DNA of 64,000 nucleotides from Pampus argenteus (GCA_036937835.1 CM072877.1:6896501-6960500); one strand, 5' to 3'; shown: positions 12,241 to 24,729, counted from the stretch's first letter. Numbers and translations: made by a program. Notes: a model not told the origin generated them from the letters alone.

Positions 12241-13201
12241 AATTCAGAGTAAATTACGTATGAATGATGAATGAATGAATGAATTAATGAAAATGCATCA
12301 GGTCACGGTAAGTTTTATTCTGGGTCATAATGAAGAAATATATCTATATATGTTATCTATATATTTATATAATAAACATTTAATATGAAATAACTATTTA
12401 TATAGCACCTTTAAAAACAAAGTGTACAAAACTGCATCACTCCTAATATACTGTATATAATAAAGAAAAAAGCAGGTCCTGTTTTTTCATTATTTTTCAT
12501 TATGGTCATGCATGTATTATGTATTTGAAAACACTTTTAGGATGTTTGGATTGTAACTAAACAGGAAGATACTAGGACAGGCATCAGGTCTTTCTTGAAA
12601 CATTAGTCAGGTGTCCAAATGAACATTGAAAATGTTTTTGTCTTGATTTAGTCATTCCACAGTCCTCATTCTGTGCAAAAATGTACTGAAAAGTTTATGT
12701 GATGTTGATATGAAGCTCCAGCCACCCAAATGTGTTAAATCAATTAATTACAACCGAAAGCTTTATTAGGGTTTTAAAGTCTTTTTTATTTATTTAGCTA
12801 ATTAGTTAATTATGTCCTCTGCATCTTTCTCTGTCGTGCCAACCAACTGCATTACCTCCTCACCATAACCATGAACCTCCTCTGGCTTTCTTCTTTTCCT
12901 CTGTGCCCAGGAGTGATGAGCAGGAGAGAGGCTCTGCACAGCCTCAATTTCAACAGCCATATGAGATTAGTGGAGGTGTAAATGGCAGACGCAGCGGTTA
13001 CGTGTAGTCTGAGTCTCAGGATATGACTTAAGCTCTGTGAGTTCTGCATGCTTGCACAAGATTTGTCTTGATTTCAAATGATTTGTCACTTCCCTTTTTT
13101 TTTTACCACATTTGACTTCCCATTAACGGCAAACTTGCAGATGAAAACAAAAGTTACTGTCTTACCGTCAGTCTATCGGGATGCACGTCAGGGATGAAGT
13201 C

Positions 13202-13747
13202 TTATTTAGGGGTCACAGAGACAGTCACTTGGAAGAAGACAGCCAAGTACTCTGAAACACAAGCAAAATTCAGAGAAAAAAAAGTGTCACTGTGCAAAAC
13301 ACAGTTAAGCGGAATAATCTCCAGTTACACAGCAAGTGCTCATTCTTGTATATCTCACCTTGGATGACATGAGAGTTTTCCTTCAGAAGAAAGTTGTACA
13401 GGTATTTGCAGGCATATGGCAGAGCTGCGAAGAGTAATAACAGAAAGCCAAAAAAAAACAGAAGGGAAGGGATTAAAACACTCAAAAACAGAGTACGATA
13501 TGCATTCATTTGGAAATTCATTTTTGAAGTTTAAGTAAACGGATGAGGCACACAAAGTAAATCAATAGTGTAAATATACTTTTGCAGAATTTTACCTCCA
13601 TGCAAGACAGGAACTGTCTGAAGGAAGGAGACGTAAAAGGAAGATGACGTTTTACTGGATTCAAAGAAAATAATGTGGGTGATGTGAAAGGAGAACTTGC
13701 TGCTGTCCTCATCTCCTTTCACATCACCCACATTATATACTTGTCTT
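13202..13747 (-). CDS. Unidentified three-exon reading frame, 5' end not found (possible gene remnant)
   Basis: Three minus-strand segments join in one open frame through GT-AG introns: 13596-13747 (acceptor after CTCTCTGCTAG, donor GTAAAA), 13359-13424 (acceptor TCTTCGCAG, donor GTGAGA) and 13202-13251 (acceptor GTTTCAG, stop TAA at 13202-13204). They encode about 88 residues, including FYVSFLQTVPVLHG, ALPYACKYLYNFLLKEN and EYLAVFFQVTVSV. The introns are 171 and 107 bases, typical for fish. No family was recognised and no initiating ATG exon was found, because the frame begins only about 145 bases below the poly(A) signal of the first lipase gene. Entry phase 2 also matches the end of that gene's exon 10, so an alternative lipase tail is formally possible. 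It may be a remnant of a lost gene or chance. Confidence 0.3.
13670..13736. repeat. Perfect 25-bp inverted repeat (hairpin)
   Basis: Arms at 13670-13694 and 13712-13736 are exact reverse complements separated by 17 bases. Each arm contains GTGGGTGATGTGAAAGGAGA or its complement. The hairpin lies inside the first segment of the unidentified three-exon frame. Confidence 0.95.
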
Positions 13748-13752
13748 CTAGC

Positions 13753-13778
13753 AGAGAGTAATAGGCTTATTACTCTCT
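13753..13778. repeat. Second short perfect hairpin next to the first
   Basis: Arms AGAGAGTAATA (13753-13763) and TATTACTCTCT (13768-13778) around a four-base loop, 16 bases from the 25-bp inverted repeat. Confidence 0.9.
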
Positions 13779-13891
13779 ATTCTAGTAAGCCAGAATATTT
13801 ACATATATTACCTATTATAAAGTTAAATAACACAGTAAAAAAAAAAAAATCAGGCAAAGTTAACTCCTTTGATTGCAGATTTTGTCTTTAT

Positions 13892-13897
13892 TTTATT
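13892..13897 (-). terminator. Candidate poly(A) signal AATAAA of lipase gene 1
   Basis: Minus-strand AATAAA only about 16 bases after the stop codon at 13913-13915, with an overlapping copy at 13887-13892. This implies a very short 3' UTR. Confidence 0.6.
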
Positions 13898-13912
13898 TAG
13901 ACTCAACATGCA

Positions 13913-16900
13913 TCACTCTGCATCTGGGAGGCTCTGAAGGGTGCTGGTCCAAAGCCGCACAAAACGTAACCTCAGGTCTTGTTCAACGGAGCTCTCGTCC
14001 ATCTTAGAATTGATGTCCAGGAACAGGCGTCCTGTGGTGGTAAATTCAGGCCAGGTCACCGGCACCTTCATGTTTCCTTTGTTGGGATCTCTGTGAAAAT
14101 AAGAGTATAGTTTTGTATTTACAGCACTTATAGCTACTAGAAAAATGACCTCATCTCAATCACAGTGTTGACATGCATGCATAGTGTGTTTTACCCAGTT
14201 CGTGCAAAGTTAGTCCAGTAGGCAATCATGTAGGCAGACAGGTCTCTCTGTCTGTCCCCATAAGCCTTGGGTGTGGTGAAGGGTTTGCCGAACACGTACT
14301 GCAGGTCATCAACGTGGTCGGCTCCCACCCAGTCGTGATAGGGTTTGCCTGGTCCAGCCAATAAACTGGGCTCAGACATCAGGTAGGAGTAGGTACGGCC
14401 AGTCCTGTTAAAGACCGTCAAAATGTTCTAAATTATGATCTTAAGGGTAAATTTCACCAGAGTACAGGATCAGGTGCAGCATTAGATCATTTAGAGCTGT
14501 CAAAGGTCAAAGAGCACTTCAAAGAATATGTTGAGTAAAGCATCCACGTCCATAGACTAAAGGCTGAATGTCACAGCTGAGAGAGAAATGCATCATAGTT
14601 CGTAAGCGCTTGTCTTTTTATATGTATTTATGTCTTTTGTTGTTATGTATAAAAAAAAGACACTGCAGCAACTGACTCACATGGCGTTAGCAGCGTGAAG
14701 GTAAATGGCAGTCTGTGTAGGAACCAGGAACAGGTAGTCAGTCCCAATGGCCACAGCAGTTTTCTTAATGGTTTCTTGGTTGGGTGTTGATCCCCAATTG
14801 GACGAGTATTCAGCGAAGGCAATCTCAAAACCAGCTTGGCCTTTCTCTTTGGTATAAGCAGCGAGGAGCCTCTTGACATCTTCTCTGCAGAGAAAATAAG
14901 GCGGAAAGCTCCGTTAATGAAATTACGCTGCAAAAAAGCTGTAGGAGCTCACAAAAGAAAAGACCGTCTTTCTGGAGACAAAGCAACCTTACTTGGGCGT
15001 CTCTTGATTCTTGTCATCAAGAGAAGTAATGTCCTTTGACGTGAAGAGGTGCCCATCCATGTTATTAATCCCTGCGAGGTAGTCGACCTCAGCAGCGTTG
15101 TGGAACAACTTGTCAGGTTGATCAGGGAGGAAGTCTCCATCAACAACGGGACACAGGAAGAGGCTTTTAGCGTTCGGCTCTGCAATCGATTGACACAGAA
15201 TTAATGAAGTGGCACCTTATTGTGTGCACATTGTAAAATGTTACTGGTAACTTAAAGCAACTTTACTAAAAACAAGTTACATTTATCATTTATCTTCAGA
15301 TTCATGAGTGCATTGTAATTTTCCATGAACTGATCAGTAACTGCTGTTCAACAACGTTATAAGGAATTAGTGATGCGATGCCGCTCCAGATAAGTAATGA
15401 CATTTCAGTGATGGCTTTCTGGAGGTGTTGATGACATTATAAGATAACTTTGGTGAATATTTGACACTTTTTTTTTTCAGAGACCTGCACTGTTTCAGCT
15501 TCACAGGTTCTTATCTGACCAAATCAGCATGCCACATTTCATCAATATCTATGACAATGTGGTCCACAAGTGTGATTATTTGACCCGGACTTATCCATAT
15601 ACCAATTGCTTCATTGAAGGAAAATTATGCTCACGGTCTGGGGAGCCTTCTGCGCCTATAGGAGTAGCCATGATGAGAGTCCCAGCATCAGTTGATTTCA
15701 GACAGGCCACCATTCTGTCATCAGTGGGGCAGCCGACCTTCTCAGCAACCTGACAACGTGGTAGGTAGTCAAGCCATGTACGTTTAGGCTAATAGGATAT
15801 TCCACTGATATGGACTTTTATGATGTTATTCTAAACACATTTTGCTTCTATAAAGGATTTGGCTGGCAATTTTCTATGTTCTATCTTATTGTCAACAAAC
15901 CAACAATGATCTCATCGTACTTTGAGTATTAGGCGAGTATCCAAAGCCTGATATATTTAATTGCTTAATCCATTTTACATATGAGTAATCATATGGTGCA
16001 TTGTCAATATATATATGTCAACATGTTGATTATAGCCGTTTTAAAATCATTCGGTATAACTCAAATTAGATCATAAATTGTTGCGCTGAGGTGGCAACTC
16101 TAAGCTCTATGAATATAGACAGAATGAAAATGAAAACTGATAAGATATAAGAGATATTCCAAGTGGACATTTTCATATTTTATTGTTTTACAACATTGAA
16201 TCAAAATAGATCTGATATAGTTATGATATATTGACATAGTTGTTGTTTTTTATACTGATCAACATAAAAACACCCTAAAACTTTCAGAATTAATACTTTT
16301 TATGGATATTTACTTGGTCTAAATGGCAAGTTAACCAGCTTAAATAGCTATGAATTGACTGCATGTCAATGCATATGTGGCATATACTGTGCAATATATA
16401 TGTAACTTATATATACAAGATAGTTATAATTCAATTTTGGTCATCAAAAGTCTAAATGCTAATACCTATATACCTATCTATACACCTCTATATAAATGGG
16501 GACTTATGTGGGGACTTTTTCACGACATCAGGGTCCATCTCTGTGGTGTCTGACAGTGACACAGATGCAGTACATACCTCGTATGCAACCTTGAGTGGGT
16601 TCCTGTTGAGAGCCCAGGGGCCTAAGGCAACACCACTCTGAGAGATGGCTCTCTTCAACAGTCCTTTGTTGTGGGGAGAGAGAGTCTGTGGAGTATAACA
16701 TATATTACTTGTAGTTATGTTTATTTTACAATTGGTCTTAAACGTTCCACTTATGACTGAAATCTATGAGTAAAAGTCATATTTCTTGTTGTGTAGGCAC
16801 GTTTTATAAGGAATACTTTAAAGGGTGGTGTGTGAGTTATAACTAATGGCTGTTTTTCGAATGGTATGTTAAAAAAACAAAAACATTTCATTAGAATTTT

Positions 16901-18389
16901 ATTGATCATTAATAAAGCATTACATTACAACTTAATTAACCCTCACGTCCACTCAGAACGGTGTCTGATTTAACTTCATTTAACTTTTAAAATACATTTT
17001 TTTGCTGAGAGCTTCTCACCTGAAAGTTGACACTAGCTCCACCTGCAGACTCTCCAAAGACGGTGATGTTGTCGGGGTCTCCTCCGAATGAACGGATGTT
17101 CCTGTGCACCCAGGCGATGCCGGCATGCTGGTCCCACAGACCATAGTTTCCTGTCAACAAATATTGAGTTAAAAGTGTGTTTTTTTTCTCCAGTAACTGA
17201 ATGTAAAGTAACACATCGTAGGCACATAGGAAATAGGAACTATTGTACAGGATTCCAGCCAAGTTCCTTTAAATGCACTCACCAGGTAAGCGAGAGTCGC
17301 CTGTACTGAGGAAGCCCAGCATCCCCATACGGTAGCCCAATGACACCACAATGACATTACCCTTGTCTGCAATTTCCTGACCACCGTACAGATAGTTGTC
17401 GAGAAAGTTTGGACCCATAGAACCTCCGACCATGAAGCCTCCACCATGCAACCAAATCATCACTGGAATATTTGATGACACTTAGGAGAAAAAGAGAAGC
17501 ATTTTAACTTTATATTATAAGTAACTAGAATCTACTGTGTCAATTATTCTAATGTTAACATATAGCATTACAAAGATGCTACCATGTTCGCCATGAGGAA
17601 CCCAGATGTTGAGATAGAGGCAGTCTTCACTACCAAAGGTTGACGTCTGGAGCATGCTGATCTGGAGACATCTGTTGGCAAACTTTGTTGCCTTTAGAAC
17701 GCCTGGGGATTTTGATTCATAAAAATGACAGTGCTTAATGTTTTCCAAATGATACGTTAAAATTTTCAGCTTTGTCAGTTTGTCAACACACCATCCCAGC
17801 CCGGGTGAGGTTTGGGTTTCTCAAATGTTCCAGGCTTGGCAGCGAATGGAATTCCTTTGAAAACGTCCACAGAGCGGAAAAGACCAAGGGGGATATTTTG
17901 TCCCTGAACGCTGCCACCTTCTGTGTGCACCACACCCAGCTAGAGGCAACGTCAAAAGAGCTTTTACCTTCAGTGACAATATATAAATATGAAAGCTATG
18001 CTAAAATATAAATTCTAAAACACATATTTTAAAGATTTGAACATAACAGAGCGCAATTTTGTATTTTGTAATTTGGAAGGATTAAACTTTGAAACTTGGG
18101 AGTTGGTTATAAGAATAAACTTTGTGGATGGTCAATATAGATAAAATGCTGCAAACATTAAACCTTATGTACCTGTGTATGAACAGCTGTTAAGAAGTTA
18201 AGAAAAAGACACTTTTTACCACCAAATCAGTCGAACATTTTCCAAGTCACAACGAGCAGATCTTGTAGGCTTTTGAATCACATATTCACGCATTCAACAT
18301 GAGATTAAATTCTGCAGACTTACAGAGGCCGCTGAGGTTGTTGCCAGGGACAGGACAACAGCAAATAAAATCTTCAACTTCTTCATCAT
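13913..18389 (-). CDS. cel: Bile-salt-activated (carboxyl ester) lipase, copy 1 (diverged paralogue)
   Basis: Eleven exons on the minus strand: 18324-18389, 17792-17939, 17583-17702, 17283-17480, 17020-17150, 16578-16685, 15635-15749, 14993-15179, 14681-14884, 14195-14404 and 13913-14090. They total 1,665 bases (554 residues) with consistent phases. The first ~20 residues form a signal peptide. It is an alpha/beta-hydrolase of the carboxylesterase type: HGGGF oxyanion motif, GESAGGAS with nucleophile S212, acid D337 in NNMDGH, and H456 in GADHVDDLQ. The family hydrolyses triacylglycerol, cholesteryl and retinyl esters in the gut after bile-salt activation. Exon lengths equal those of the other copies except exon 11, which is two codons shorter. 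The protein clearly differs from them (GVALGPWALN here, GVALCPWGVI there), so this is an older duplicate. It ends soon after the catalytic domain and lacks the mucin-like repeat tail of mammalian CEL. Confidence 0.93.
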
Positions 18390-18423
18390 GGCCAACCACA
18401 AACCAGCAAATGGCTTTCCAGGT

Positions 18424-18433
18424 GCTTATATAC
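18424..18433 (-). promoter_or_regulatory. TATA box of lipase gene 1
   Basis: GTATATAAGC on the minus strand about 35-45 bases above the start codon, implying a 5' UTR of only about 10 bases. A CACCTG E-box lies immediately downstream. It differs in sequence from the promoters of copies 2-4. Confidence 0.65.
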
Positions 18434-19397
18434 ACGAGACTCCCTGCAAGAAAATACATGATGAACGTAACTGTTATGCAACCGTTATACCCACACCTTC
18501 ACCATGGGGACCGACTGACCATGATTTGATATCCGAACGTGATGGGAAACAGCCTGGTGTCAACTGTTATAACCCATTTACTGCACTTGGAAATAACACA
18601 ACGTCTCACAAATAGTCTCTTTATGCCAAATAAAGCCACAAATGTACTTAAAAAGACTATCGCAATATCTCTTCTTTGATTAGGAGTAAAAACATTTGCC
18701 TGTTGTTATTTCTTATGTCACTAAAATACTATTGAACAGCAGAAGCTCATTGGTTCGTGTAAAGCTGGGACTGAAGTCAAGCTGCTGTTGACTCAGAGAA
18801 ACAGGTGGACTGATTCTCAGATTAGAACACAAGTGAAGATAAAACTTTAAAATAACTCCACACCAGTAAGCTGCTACTGTTGAAAAGTGTATTTGATATG
18901 AAGTATATTGTTCTATCTAATGCAAAGCTATTCAGAAGTCAAACGTGTAAGTTAATCAATTTGTTTTTAATTCAATTAAAGCTGTATTTTTAGTAAACCT
19001 CACATATAGAATACATATAGTATTAAAAAATATTTGTGTTTGCAGTGGTAATGAATGTCATTCCTACTTTTGGGATATTGTTGTATTAGTAATTGTTTTG
19101 CAATCACAGTCGATTCATACAACAACAGTATAAAAATTTAATGGACGCCATTAAACACAGAAGTCTAACTGCTTTTGTGTCCTTTTGCAGGAAGGCAAAT
19201 TGCCTTAAACAACATCAGCTGCATTTATAACTAAATGGTAACAAAATCAGGCTAATAAAATGTTTTACATTGCAATTCTATCACATATTTGTGCTGTACA
19301 TACAGAATATATATATATATAGTAAATTTAAAGAGGTACAATAAAGATATGTATTATTAAATAAAACCAAGGAAATAGTGAAAATATTTATCATCAA
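18434..19397. other. Spacer between lipase genes 1 and 2
   Basis: Contains the upstream region of copy 1. From about 19141 rightward it is homologous to the 3' flanks of copies 3 and 4 (shared GTGTCCTTTTGCAGGAA and ATAAAGATATGTATTATTAA stretches). No gene seen. Confidence 0.6.
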
Positions 19398-19403
19398 TTT
19401 ATT
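19398..19403 (-). terminator. Candidate poly(A) signal of lipase gene 2
   Basis: AATAAA on the minus strand about 70 bases past the stop at 19474-19476. The same position is kept in copies 3 (26641-26646) and 4 (32434-32439). Confidence 0.6.
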
Positions 19404-19473
19404 ATTCAGTTTTTCCAATACTGATGTAATACTTTAGATCTACAGGTCCACACTGCAGCTGCACAGGTGGTCT

Positions 19474-22400
19474 TTACTCTGTGATCAGTGTGGGAAGTTT
19501 GGGCAGGATGCTGGTCCAGAAATGCACATAACGCGTCCTCAAATTCTGTCTTACGTAGTTCTCGTCCATCTTAGAATTGATCTCCAGGAACTGGTGTCCA
19601 GTGCTGGTGAATTTGGGCCATGTAGTGGGCACACTCAGGTCCCCTTTGTTGGGGTCTCTGTGGACATGAAACAGAAAACAGGCAACTGAATTTGGCAGTT
19701 TTAGTGTTGTATTTCTTTAGGTTAAGACTGAATTGAATTGCAGAATTATACCCAGTTTTGGCAAAATTGGTCCAGTAGGCGATAATGTATCCGGAGACGT
19801 CACGGTGGCGAGGCCAATATGCCAATGGTGTGGTGAAAGGCTTTCCGAACACGTACTGCAGGTCATCCATGTGATCAGCTCCCATCCAGCTGGGGTAGGG
19901 CCTGCCAATCCCACCCATACGGTTGGGCTCGGAGAATAAGTAGGAATAGGTGCGACCAGTTCTTTGATTGGACAAGAAGAGAATAGGGATGTAAAAAAAT
20001 GACTACAAGCAAGAAACAGCCTTGCACAAAAAGAAGGAAGAAGTGGCACTTATAGAACTGAAACCTTGGTCAAAAGTCAGGGCCCAATTTCTCAGTCTGG
20101 TGAAAATGACAAATACTGAAGGTTGTTTTAATCCCTGGTACCTACATGTAAAATAATACGTTGTACAGCACAGTAGAGACCATTTTGGATGCACGATACT
20201 GTCTTTGGCGATGAAATCATTCAATATAAATAAAATTAAATAATATAAAAAATATACAGAAAGAAAAAAATCAACACGATGTGTCTTAGAAAGTGTCTCT
20301 GAGCTCTCCTGATGTGACGGCAAAATATATTCCCTCATTTGGTGTTTTGATGGTGGTGGTCTATCTAACATCCTGGTCCAAAATCTCCCATAGGTGTTCA
20401 ACTGGGTTGAGTTCTGGTGACTGTGAAGGCCATAGCATATGATTCACAACATTTTCATACTCAAACCATTCAGTGACCACTCATGCCCCTATGGATGGGG
20501 ACAGTGACATCCTGGAGGAGACCACCCCCATTAGGATAGAAGTGTTTTATAGTAGGATAAAGGTGATCACTCAAAACAGACATGCAGCTATGTGCTACAC
20601 TACAGCTTAATAAAAGAATCCAAACCACAGAGCAGTAACAGGAGTTTGACTTTGAGTAAACGTGGTCAAATCTTCACCATGATAAATTAATCCCAAACAC
20701 GTTTAAAATCTGGTTACTAAAATTGACAAGCCAATGGTCCCACATGAAATAAAGAAAGGTTACTTACTTTATTCTTCACCTTGTAAAGCAATATGAGCAA
20801 CAAAAGTGCTTTAAATAAATTGACAGTGACATAGAAAGATCTTGTTCTTACTTGGCATTGGCAGCATGAAGGTAAAGAGCAGTTTGTGTAGGAACCAAGA
20901 AGATGTAATCTGTTCCAATCTCCACAATTGTTTTCTTAATGGTCTCCTTGCTGGGATTTGTGCCCCATGTTGAAGTGTATGTGGAGTAGGCGTTGTCCAA
21001 ACCAGCCTGGCCCTTCTCTTTAGTGTATGAAGCCAGAAGCCTTCTCACATCCTCACTACGATAAAGAAGAGAAGGTTTGAAACTTAGGTCGTTTAAAAAA
21101 AACTTTCTGCCGCACAAAATGTTAATAGCTTCTAGTTCAAACAAAAGTATGGTAAGTTGCTTTGGGTAGCTCAATTCATTATAGTCTAATAGCTTGAACT
21201 TACATAGGGGTGTCCACCAGGGGGGAATTGATTGTAGGAATGTCCAGACCAGTAAAGATGTGTCCGTCCATGTCATTGACTCCAGCCATGTAGTCAATTT
21301 CAGCCGCATTGTGGAACAAGTTGTGAAGTTCATCCGGCAGGAAGTCCCCGTCAATTACAGCTGACAGGTACAGGTTGTGTACAAGTGGGGCTGATGGAGG
21401 CAGATACAATCAGAGATCAGTGCTGTATGTTTCATACATGTCCAGCGTTCTAATTTAACATTTACTATACCTGCTGTATTCTTAGTATTCTAAGTAATTT
21501 TCATGGATTAAAAATAATGACAAATTATTTGATCTATGGCAATAAAAATGCAGATAATGTACTCTGTCTTTTTATATTATGTTCAACAGATATATCTGTA
21601 GGGCAAAGAGTTTACATTGTGTTTTTTTCAAGTTCAATTTTTACCAAATTTGTAGTTACTGCAGTTTGGCTTTGTAGGGCAGTATAACACTGAACAGCTG
21701 GATCTTTTGGCTTCACTTTGGGGGAACTGTCATATCGTCCATCTTTATATACCGTCTATTGTCAGGACCCTAAAGGGCAACACACAGTGGCTGTGTTGCT
21801 TCACTTTTCAACTTTCAACTTTCAACTTTATTGTCCCTGAAGGGGACAATAAAGTTGCTGTTGGCTTTTGCTATGAACTGCTTGCTGCTTGGTTGTTGAG
21901 AAATAACATCATTACATCATTAACATTATTAAGAAATAAGTAATGTTTCTGTCATAAATAATCCAGCCATGTAGCATAATGTGTAAAATAAAAATAGGAT
22001 GAAGGGAAAGGTATGGGAGAGGGTGGAAGATATATATTATAATAGTGAGTGAGAACAGTGTGAGAGAACAGTGTGTGACTATCAGTCTCACACAGCTGGG
22101 TTCAAGGTTAGAATAGTGGTAACTATTCATCGCCCACAGGATGCAGCTGGTTTCCTTAAGAAGCCATATTAGGAATTGTTTTGTAGAACTTTGTGTCATG
22201 TATGCTTGTATGCTTAAATTGCAGAGGGTGCGCCCACGAGACGATGGCAAGAGAAGAAGAGAGTAATGACCAAGGACGCCTGGAACAATGTAGAGAAATC
22301 ACACCCAACTAACTCTGTATCAATAATAAAATACTGTATCAGGAATAGAAAGCTTGCAGGCTGACTGATCACTGTTATCGGTTAGGGAAAGCATTTCTGA

Positions 22401-24729
22401 TCCAGAGCTCTGTAACTGCCCATTGCTTACTGAAAGGATTTACTAAACACTCACTTATTTTGGTCATTAAGTATTTTGAAAAATGCACCCACTCTTTGGA
22501 AGTCAGAAGCTTTTCATCAGCAGATAACTACATATAAAAAGCTCCATCAGGAAGAAGATTATGGTTACTAATCGTGCAGTGCTTTGCTTCTTTAGGAAGC
22601 AAAGACACTATGTCAAAAATATATATATTTAAACAAGGCTAATTGCAGTTCTTACAATCAGGTGAGCTGGACACACTGAGACTACCAGCCATTGTTAAGA
22701 GCACAGGATCTGTAATCTTCAAACAGGCAGCCATAGTGTCATCGGTGGGGCAGTTGACCTTCAGAGCAATCTGGGAAGAAGGTTCAGATTATTTTTAAAA
22801 GTGAACTGTTCCTAAAATGCAATGCGTACAAAATTCCACAAAGGTTGTTAAATATGTCATGTACCTCCTCAGCGAACCTGCGGGGGTTCTTGATGACACC
22901 CCAGGGGCAAAGGGCGACTCCACTCTGGGAGATGCCTCTCTTGATTAGCCCTTTGTTGTGGGGAGCGATAATCTGGAAAGACAAACAAACAGAATGAATG
23001 GGAAATGCGGTGTTTTAGTGTATCCTTTAAATTAAGTTTATATTAACACTATTAGTACTGTTATTAACAGAATAACATATTGATCATATGTTTCAATGCT
23101 TCATTAAACCTCACAGTTGTTTTTGTTGTGATGTAGCAGTGCATGCACTGAGTTAGGAGACAAGAAAAGCTTCTCACCTGAAAGTTGACACTAGCTCCAC
23201 CTGCAGACTCTCCAAAGACGGTGATGTTGTCGGGGTCTCCTCCGAATGAACGGATGTTCCTGTGCACCCAGGCGATGGCGGTGTGCTGGTCCCACAAACC
23301 ATAGTTTCCTGATGAGAAACAAACAGTGTCCTTGAAGTAGCTTGTATGTCTTAGAACATAACATCACTTCACTACACAGCAGGATTTACTAATTTGATGG
23401 ATCAATTGACCAAAACCTTTCCCCACCTTTACCTGACTTTGTCCAATTGTGTTGCTTTTGTAAGAAAATAACCGTACTTACCAGGTAAGCTAGCATCTCC
23501 TGTGCTCAGGAAGCCCAGAGTTCCCACACGGTATCCCAGTGTCACCACGATAACATTTCCTCTGTCTGCAATCTCCTGCCCGCTGTACAGATAGTTGTCT
23601 AGGAAGTTGGCACCCATCGAACCTCCAGCCAGGAAGCCTCCTCCATAGATCCAGACCATGACCGGCAGACCAGTGGATACTAAAGAACAAAAACAACTAG
23701 AGCCATTTGTAGTATGGATCTAATTTGAATGACACTGTCTGCTTCATCAAGTCTTTACCTGAGTAGCCGTGAGGAACCCAGATGTTAAGGTAAAGACAGT
23801 CTTCACTGCCTCTGGTGTCAGTCATGATTAAGTTTACCTGAAGGCACCTCTTCCTATACTCAGTGGCCTTCAGAACACCTGACAAGAAAACACACACACA
23901 CATTGTTAGATGTGGGCAATAAACTTCAACATGATATGCAGGACTTATGCCAAGATAAATTATGTACATTTTCTTGACACATTAATCAGTTTCTGCCTTG
24001 ATGTGATGCATATGACAAGCAACCATAAAACCTTTTCAATCAATACAATTAAAGGAGAAGAATTGGTAGAATTGGTTGCTGGTAGTTACTTTTATCATTA
24101 GAGTTTGTTGTTATTTGTCTCAGTGTAAAATCCAATAGGCGAGTAGTTCAATAAATCTACCCACCATCCCAGCCAGGGTGACGCTTTGGTTTCTCAAACC
24201 TTCCAGGAATATCAGCAAAGGGAATCCCCTTGAAGACGTCCATGTGACGGCGGAACCCAAGACGAATGTTCTCCCCCTCCACCATGCCTCCCTCTGTGTA
24301 CACCACCCCAAGCTACAGAAATTAAGCAAATAAATAGATTAACATGATGCGGCAGTCCACCAAACATTTAGCATGAAAATAATTTTCTATGTAATCTATG
24401 ACATTAGGTGTATAGATTTTAGGTTGAATTTCTTTCTCAATGTCTTGGAAGAATTCATAGCATACAGCAATAGTACTTTAAACACATAAATAGGTTACAT
24501 CTTCTATCGGTCAAATTGATTGTTGGATTACAATTTGAGCAAATAATCATTCTTTCCACCATTCATATTCAATATGTGTGGAGCCGGATAGATAGCCTCA
24601 CTCAAAGAGGTTACACATGTGACCTTCTAGTCTATAGACATACTAGAAATAAAATGTACTTACAGACGTCGCAGAGACAGTCTCCAGGAACACGGTGACA
24701 GCAACCAAAATCCCCAGTTTTGCCATCAT
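19474..24729 (-). CDS. cel: Bile-salt-activated (carboxyl ester) lipase, copy 2
   Basis: Eleven exons on the minus strand: 24664-24729, 24165-24312, 23759-23878, 23482-23679, 23178-23308, 22865-22972, 22656-22770, 21204-21390, 20852-21055, 19752-19961 and 19474-19657. They total 1,671 bases (556 residues), all GT-AG and in phase. Signal peptide about residues 1-20; YGGGF oxyanion motif; catalytic S212 (GESAGGAS), D337 (NDMDGH) and H456 (GADHMDDLQ); probable disulfides C83-C99 and C264-C273. The frame opens with two ATGs; the second has the better context. It is the most diverged of the three recent copies and has two enlarged introns, one with a transposase relic. RGISQSG replaces RAISQSG found in copies 1, 3 and 4, and the promoter TATA element is altered. 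The product should be a secreted pancreatic lipase/cholesterol esterase without a mucin tail. Confidence 0.92.
20290..20556 (-). mobile_element. Tc1/mariner transposase relic in intron 9 of lipase copy 2
   Basis: Read on the minus strand, the segment gives a degraded transposase C-terminus: SDHLYPTIKHFYPNGGG, then a PIHR stretch, then WPSQSPELNPVEHLWEIL, then RPPPSKHQMREYIL. The NPVEHLWE motif holds the third catalytic acid of the DDE family. Stops and frame breaks make it inactive. The matching introns of copies 3 and 4 (27229-27596 and 33023-33389) lack it, so it was inserted into copy 2 or lost from the others. Confidence 0.8.
21391..22655 (-). other. Enlarged intron 7 of lipase copy 2
   Basis: 1,265 bases against about 410 in copies 3 and 4. 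The extra sequence is not recognised. It holds a perfect 15-bp hairpin (arms 21823-21837 and 21843-21857, five-base loop) preceded by a short TCAACTT tandem run. Confidence 0.7.

Larger units (their letters stand above)
10778..13201. other. Intergenic region between the Rieske gene and the unidentified three-exon frame
   Basis: This should include the Rieske gene promoter just above 10777; no TATA box was obvious. It contains an AT microsatellite (about 11730-11772) and a repeat fragment (about 12018-12240). Short frames at 12852-13049 look fortuitous. Confidence 0.45.

Noticed and set aside
14881..14886. Apparent phase mismatch between exons 8 and 9 of lipase copy 1
   Set aside because: Rereading the acceptor as CTCTGCAG followed by AGAAGATG restores the phase; the gene is intact.
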